Of a stretch of DNA of 6,736 nt, positions 6,001-6,736 are shown piece by piece; within the stretch, counting starts at the first letter, position 1; each line of letters opens with the position of its first letter. The translations under genes and the position numbers were made by a program. This DNA comes from Clostridia bacterium (GTDB lineage Bacteria > Bacillota_A > Clostridia > Christensenellales > Aristaeellaceae), in the NCBI GenBank assembly GCA_017430945.1, contig JAFRMB010000090.1, positions 1 through 6,736 on the forward strand, given 5' to 3'. The notes beneath the pieces were generated by a model. The model saw only the letters and a program-made list of their open reading frames with translations, did no database searches and had not been told where the DNA came from.

Positions 6001-6736
6001 ACGTCGAGCTTGAAATGATGTAGTTGCCGCTGGAGGTCTCCATCACATTCGGAATACCTTCGACCGTCGCGGCGTTGCCGTCTCCCTTTAAATCGTTATA
6101 GACTGGCGGCGCGCTAAACTTCTTCAAAGTGAAGGAGTTTACGTGCTCCAGCACGCCCGCCGTCACCTCTGCGCCCGTGCTGTCGTAGAATACGAGGGAG
6201 CCGCTTGTGCCGTTCACCGGCGCATAATAGACCGGGTTCTGGGTATCGCCGTTCTGACAGGCGACCAGATAGTAATAGCAGCTCGGCACGACATCCACCG
6301 TTTCGCTGCCATCCTTGAACTGGATGGTCGCGGAGCGGCCCTGCTGCTCCCGCGCGACGACGGGGAACGCCTTGCTGTTGTTCGGCCTGTTGGGAACGGT
6401 CAGCACATACTTTCCGCCGATCACGCCGCCGTTGCCGATCTTCGGCTGGCAGTTATTCAATGCGCTCAGGCCAGGGTTATTTTCAGCACACTTGACAAAC
6501 GCCACGCCGTCGATGCCGATCATGCTGGTGACTGTATCGCCGTTTGCGTCTTTGATAGAGCCGATGCCGTCGGCGGTCACAGGCGCGTAGAATACTCCCG
6601 TGGAGCCCTGCATGCCCAGCATGAAATAGCCTTCGCCGAGCGTCACATCCTGCGCGCTGAGGACGTTTCCGTCCGTGCCCTTGAAGGTCAGGCTGGTCGT
6701 GTAGGCGGGCAGCTTGGTGGCTTTGACATAGAACAG
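1..6736 (-). CDS. Giant modular cell-surface protein (partial, both ends outside window): N-terminal repeat modules, choice-of-anchor A domain, isopeptide Ig-like stalk
   Basis: Seen: the minus-strand frame starting at 6736 is open for all 2245 codons in the window, with no stop, no initiation site and no end. The translation is protein-like throughout: rich in Thr, Gly, Asp, Val and Tyr, poor in Cys (11), with alternating beta-strand patterns and no membrane segment. Order: eight aromatic-motif modules (residues ~33-1225), a Cna_B/SpaA-like domain (~1229-1345), a choice-of-anchor A-like domain (~1346-1563), then isopeptide-type domains (~1584-1715, 1717-1881, 1885-2046, 2047-2165) and a Cna_B domain cut by the edge (2166-). 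Known: these C-terminal families occur in secreted, usually sortase-anchored adhesins and pilins of Gram-positive bacteria. Inferred: a wall-anchored adhesin or fibre whose signal peptide lies before 6736 and whose anchor lies beyond position 1. No LPXTG-type signal is present inside the window. The ligand is unknown. The full protein must be longer than 2245 residues, which is unusually large. The frame is certain; the broad class is likely; the exact function is unknown. Confidence 0.93.
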   Translation of the reverse strand, partial: MFYVKATKLPAYTTSLTFKGTDGNVLSAQDVTLGEGYFMLGMQGSTGVFYAPVTADGIGSIKDANGDTVTSMIGIDGVAFVKCAENNPGLSALNNCQPKIGNGGVIGGKYVLTVPNRPNNSKAFPVVAREQQGRSATIQFKDGSETVDVVPSCYYYLVACQNGDTQNPVYYAPVNGTSGSLVFYDSTGAEVTAGVLEHVNSFTLKKFSAPPVYNDLKGDGNAATVEGIPNVMETSSGNYIISSSTSSTAYAFTGRKVTSYNVNLEFKDVDGTSVRPAGQYYVYAAIKNGSGREDTYYQCVPVQFTDNEHPGKATVSISTFAHKDRVSIPYTSDLYVKVALYYGQPNIVQNENDSAGGYGCISANNTTKVVADGSAWEGFSFSITSESGATNYVAKKENAYHYTVRVVDNTGNLITDSENNAITPTFYWGDWYLYASVTRSDGTYVYAERINDRFSEHKNYYEGSISEFYKASEATGSGTASTAIYVPGSTVSFALLRPAGSVNGDAWRYFASSSANINTNAMNNSAVDRKYTLTIEEGTGASTLTLKEGPDAEIAVTAYKGADDTSDTEPVSLSRNGGTYYIVGRMPVKSGTLRYDCYNIQPLSSLSNGKVSIDQGFTGHYVDSNANTNGDVTEYLTGARYFEPMLVFAQGTGSDNANTVLEKITGKVDHNGLTVTTYEDGATVGGYRVQTTSADREHPTAAAIKLFTLDEFNLAATVDSTLTTAANYSVLAVLNKDGAESYALLPINSKSVEPKAVTFTDASGNTFHRAAEDKIDYYVVRSTYNEAITAVEAGTGAKGVRFSEGQLTGEYSVSFVKAGDTVTAVLTDKALPVGEDHIIRVDMLNRAQTQLSAPVNPALSNNKNYYVLATLVPQGTNGPVRAWKILTVNKGTLTYVDGQPVYTGGLGGAGTWSETVGANSFYACDADGNRIQTGVDGNGQPVYRTTGYDSDYDTMKLRLYNGGETFFTYDAIVDRGSDEAPQGYDFIGVFDEAGTPAQGDTPAVPAATVVELRESYTKDYKVKVKVNTAGMSLDAGAKYIVVVKVEHYSSSNNDTYAIAPLEMVPGLTEYELDFMTFGDENNPTIWCNKSMTANYTAFTGNEKARTLTVYQYKGSGINLDQLILGTNEHVGSAVSIGESISRYTLTGFTTSTVDDNAGQVTHITDYVNFTKDNGSLSKGVIDGYLETATDFGLYTEILSVHGTDMESNIGADRVTGPIGADYGFSGNNIQVNRVKVTKRYVDENGTALPGKSVTLRLYPVVNMDPMILGDYIEKTGTTNSDGVAVDQDGNVLSFDKLTSGTYVLKEVIDGEEYTYDVDNGGVVENVGDDGVTIKFAEQFIIIENINVNYSYFGHIETDASNDVAILRHSRNGIIVVGDDPSYEKLWQANGQQEVSNIATVRKDEKHQYNIPVDMAKLCGLSQTLGDAASSQTVKIMNRTLAEVNANGPLAITGDGRYVVINVDVTGAGTIIDFDPHTEYDGHELHADFGAAGSEYSSKVLYNFITRDASGNAHPYTGHINTTREGSGVLLAPAAVVGDLGANWGGTIICHEAQHTGSEIHSDSANKIQNINTVLTNSIGEHKTGDLELQKNIFGESPDRTTWFTFVVTMKDENEQNFTGDLVASGTKDDVGYVHFDNGVAEVLVRAQNKVTITGIPDGYSYTVKEKWTDETDHYQLVQVINAEGETMPGDVKTYAPTATGDIEAGKTDVVKIINARKVGGLTIGKIVKGGQTSDEKFKFTLTLTDTSKQPLSGVHTFGGTTYVNGVAITAKTDAQGNELPVNTADPSTYNAFFLLGDGESFTVENIPTGYHFTITEILESGQVAYGYVTDTDWTLFPATGTTVTAAQQPKKVGLSVEGEILENQDKSKVAIIVSYANKHYENANYQPKVDKSLILDGTATEADPSAWPQSGFSFTISEIDGNTYTGATLGTATAVATASSPKALFGLITFDGEFLTDTTFTYKIQETIPEGATQVGSTHFYKLGDITYTDEPIYVEIKVGPMEGQSTMLEVKAVRYYKTENASTAQLIDKDDDAFSTAAGEIENKHTVPKGTLTITKTRSFAVPMDAPTQTYNLAVTDGEGNYYAQNGTVIDLTGDADAKWIAFTLPGTSEEDYTKTWEDLPAGTYTVEEQTPNEEGFIWTVTGLDDVEVVADQTAEKTVTNHFEDNKVDIPVAKTWEPALAEGVTWTATFELLSKERLYSVDGIVQEHASESADWSSDWAHVTYVDGNAQQQNLSLTINNASTD
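2..241 (-). other. Cna_B domain, cut off by the window edge (stalk domain 5, partial)
   Basis: Residues 2166-2245. Seen: 'NKVDIPVAKTWEPA' opening, then 'VTWTATFELLSKERLYSVDG' and 'NLSLTINNAS'. The 'VxIPVxKxW' start followed by a 'TxxLL' strand and a 'LTLxxxN' strand matches collagen-adhesin B-type (Cna_B) domains. Lys2175 is the candidate bond-forming Lys. The Glu and Asn partners would lie beyond position 1. The codons run in frame to position 2, so the protein continues past the window. Confidence 0.75.
242..598 (-). other. SpaA/DUF7601-like isopeptide domain (stalk domain 4)
   Basis: Residues ~2047-2165. Seen: KGTLTITKTRSF opening, 'TQTYNLAVTDGEGNYY', 'WEDLPAGTYTVEEQTPN', 'GFIWTVTGL', and closing 'VVADQTAEKTVTNHFED'. 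The 'LPAGTYTVxE' and 'AxxTVTNxF' elements are the clearest hallmarks. Predicted isopeptide residues are Lys2057, Glu2130 and Asn2162. It joins stalk domain 3 with no visible linker and is followed immediately by a Cna_B domain. Confidence 0.8.
599..1084 (-). other. FctA/Spy0128-type pilin-like isopeptide domain (stalk domain 3)
   Basis: Residues ~1885-2046. Seen: QPKVDKSLILDG opening, 'SGFSFTISEIDG', 'LITFDGEFLTDTTFTYKIQE', 'ITYTDEPIYVEIKVG', 'TMLEVKAVRYYKTEN', and closing 'GEIENKH'. The order 'YkixE ... itYtxxpxxVxVxV ... LxVxxxxY ... FxN' is characteristic of the FctA family, whose founding member Spy0128 is a streptococcal backbone pilin. Predicted isopeptide residues are Lys1891, Glu1966 and Asn2044. 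An Ala/Thr/Ser-rich low-complexity loop (residues 1926-1942) sits in the middle. In this context it looks like one stalk unit among several rather than a polymerising pilin subunit. Confidence 0.8.
1094..1588 (-). other. DUF7601-like isopeptide domain (stalk domain 2)
   Basis: Residues ~1717-1881. Seen: VGGLTIGKIVKGG opening, 'DEKFKFTLTLTD' core strand, 'GDGESFTVENIPTGYHFTITEI', and closing 'KVAIIVSYANKHYE'. Predicted isopeptide residues are Lys1725, Glu1816 and Asn1877. The domain is longer than stalk domain 1 because of an inserted loop, roughly residues 1745-1790, containing 'HTFGGTTYVNG' and 'TDAQGNELPVNTADP'. The spacing to the preceding domain is only a couple of residues, so the two probably stack tightly. 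Confidence 0.75.
1592..1987 (-). other. DUF7601-like / Spy0128-related isopeptide domain (stalk domain 1)
   Basis: Residues ~1584-1715. Seen: opening strand GDLELQKNIFG, core 'TTWFTFVVTMKDEN', then 'VTITGIPDGYSYTVKEK', then 'ATGDIEAGKTDVVKIINAR'. This sequence of motifs (LxxxK...FxFxVxL...VxIxGIPxGxxYTVxE...GxIxxGxxxxVxFxN) is typical of tandem stalk domains in large clostridial surface proteins. Predicted isopeptide residues by motif position are Lys1590, Glu1665 and Asn1714. It sits about 20 residues after the choice-of-anchor A domain, joined by an Asn/Thr-containing linker (KIQNINTVLTN). Likely a structural spacer. Confidence 0.75.
2048..2701 (-). other. Choice-of-anchor A type domain
   Basis: Residues ~1346-1563. 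Seen: an N-terminal 'YSYFGHIETDASNDVAIL' stretch followed by a glycine/valine strand (NGIIVVGDD), a middle part with 'GDGRYVVINVDVTGAGTI', and a C-terminal 'SGVLLAPAAVV' strand followed by 'GGTIIC' and 'TGSEIHS'. Known from memory of the family (NCBI 'choice-of-anchor A', TIGR04215): members begin with a 'GD/GH...SDxEGxVAxGG'-like segment and end with 'G.LLAPxAxV...GxIIA...GExH', and they are found on bacterial surface proteins with either LPXTG or PEP-CTERM anchors. The match here is to these hallmarks, read by eye. Function in the family is poorly defined, and surface adhesion is assumed. The segment before the ending is rich in His and Asp (DFDPHTEYDGHELHAD, residues 1472-1487), which could bind metal, though this is speculation. 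Confidence 0.75.
2702..3052 (-). other. Cna_B/SpaA-like isopeptide domain within the surface protein
   Basis: Residues ~1229-1345. Seen: an opening strand VKVTKRYVDENGTALPG, a central 'TNSDGVAV...GNVLSFDKL' segment, then SGTYVLKEV, and a closing IIIEN. This is the usual order of SpaA/Cna_B domains, where a first-strand Lys bonds to an Asn in the last strand with help from a Glu in the 'Y-x-x-x-E' strand. By position the candidate residues are Lys1238, Glu1306 and Asn1344. The 'DGxxxFxxLxxGxYxLKE' pattern is the strongest evidence. It directly precedes the choice-of-anchor A domain and separates it from the N-terminal modules. Likely role: a rigid, protease-resistant spacer. The fold family is fairly sure; the bond itself is predicted only. 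Confidence 0.75.
3062..6640 (-). repeat. Array of eight divergent protein modules with a 'YYVxA...YxxPV' opening motif (unrecognised family)
   Basis: Seen at protein level: an aromatic motif recurs at eight places, followed within ~10-20 residues by an aromatic or 'YAPV'-like element. Examples are GYFMLG...VFYAPV (residues 36-50), YYYLVA...VYYAPV (154-174), YYVYAA...YYQCVPV (280-302), WYLYAS...YVYAE (431-448), YYIVGR...YDCYN (580-599), YSVLAV...YALLPI (728-747), YYVLAT...VRAWKI (865-885) and YIVVVK...YAIAPL (1039-1061). Starts are spaced 118, 126, 151, 149, 148, 137 and 174 residues apart. Approximate DNA limits are 6640-6287, 6286-5912, 5911-5456, 5455-5009, 5008-4568, 4567-4154, 4153-3635 and 3634-3062. 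Several openings are preceded by an 'xLxFKDxDG'-like strand (residues 15-23, 138-143, 264-271). The modules are too diverged to show as DNA repeats. Inferred: beta-rich extracellular modules forming the outward part of the protein. I cannot assign a known family; very diverged Ig-like or pilin-like folds are possible. Boundaries are approximate, and modules 4-8 are less alike than 1-3. Confidence 0.6.
3657..3677. repeat. Short in-frame hexamer tandem repeat (TTGACC, 3.5 copies)
   Basis: Seen: TTGACC repeated three times plus TTG on the plus strand. On the coding strand it encodes alternating Lys-Val (KVKVKV, residues ~1021-1026), an ordinary amphipathic beta-strand near the end of module 7. 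Copy changes would stay in frame. It is probably just a coding consequence of the strand pattern. Confidence 0.7.

Noticed and set aside
5366..6013. 215-residue plus-strand open frame as a gene
   Set aside because: Also the mirror phase. It overlaps modules 2-4 completely and has no independent support.
1..6736. Promoters, terminators, RNA genes, CRISPR arrays or mobile elements
   Set aside because: The whole window is coding on the minus strand. I saw no tRNA-like or rRNA-like sequence, no direct-repeat/spacer pattern, no transposase and no intergenic gap that could hold regulatory sites.

Overview
The window lies entirely inside one gene. On the minus strand a single reading frame (codons whose highest coordinate is 6736, 6733, ... 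4) runs from edge to edge without a stop: 2245 codons translated by hand. Neither the start codon nor the stop codon is present. There is no intergenic DNA, and I see no RNA gene, mobile element, CRISPR array or second real gene. Residue numbers below count from the codon at 6736-6734; residue i has its highest coordinate at 6739-3i.

The product is a giant modular cell-surface protein of Gram-positive type, probably an adhesin or fimbria-like protein. From its N-terminal side (position 6736) to its C-terminal side (position 1) it has four parts. (a) About 1225 residues (6736-3062) form eight divergent modules of roughly 120-190 residues, each opening with an aromatic 'YYVxA...Y(A)PV'-like motif; I do not recognise this family. 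(b) A Cna_B/SpaA-like domain follows (3052-2702). (c) A choice-of-anchor A type domain follows (2701-2048). (d) The last part (1987-2) is a stalk of tandem isopeptide-type Ig-like domains: two DUF7601-like, one FctA/Spy0128-like, one more DUF7601/SpaA-like, and the first part of a Cna_B domain that runs off the edge. By analogy with sortase-anchored proteins, the stalk would sit nearer the wall and the N-terminal modules would point outward. The anchor itself, expected beyond position 1, is not visible.

The organism is not identifiable from this stretch. The protein type (SpaA, FctA, Cna_B and choice-of-anchor A domains) and the GC-rich codon use (AAG, AAC, CTG, GCC, ACC dominant) suggest a GC-rich Bacillota such as a gut or rumen Clostridia/Christensenellales-like bacterium, or possibly an actinobacterium. 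This is inference. GC content changes along the gene: two 60-base lines around 5701 and 5941 have 27/60 GC, while lines at 301 and 2341 have 40/60 and 41/60.

The long plus-strand open frames, above all 110-3538, are exact codon-mirror shadows of this gene and are not annotated. I see no multi-gene system here. The items most worth pursuing are the unrecognised N-terminal module family, the overall architecture, and a metzincin-like histidine motif in the choice-of-anchor A domain that is probably fortuitous.
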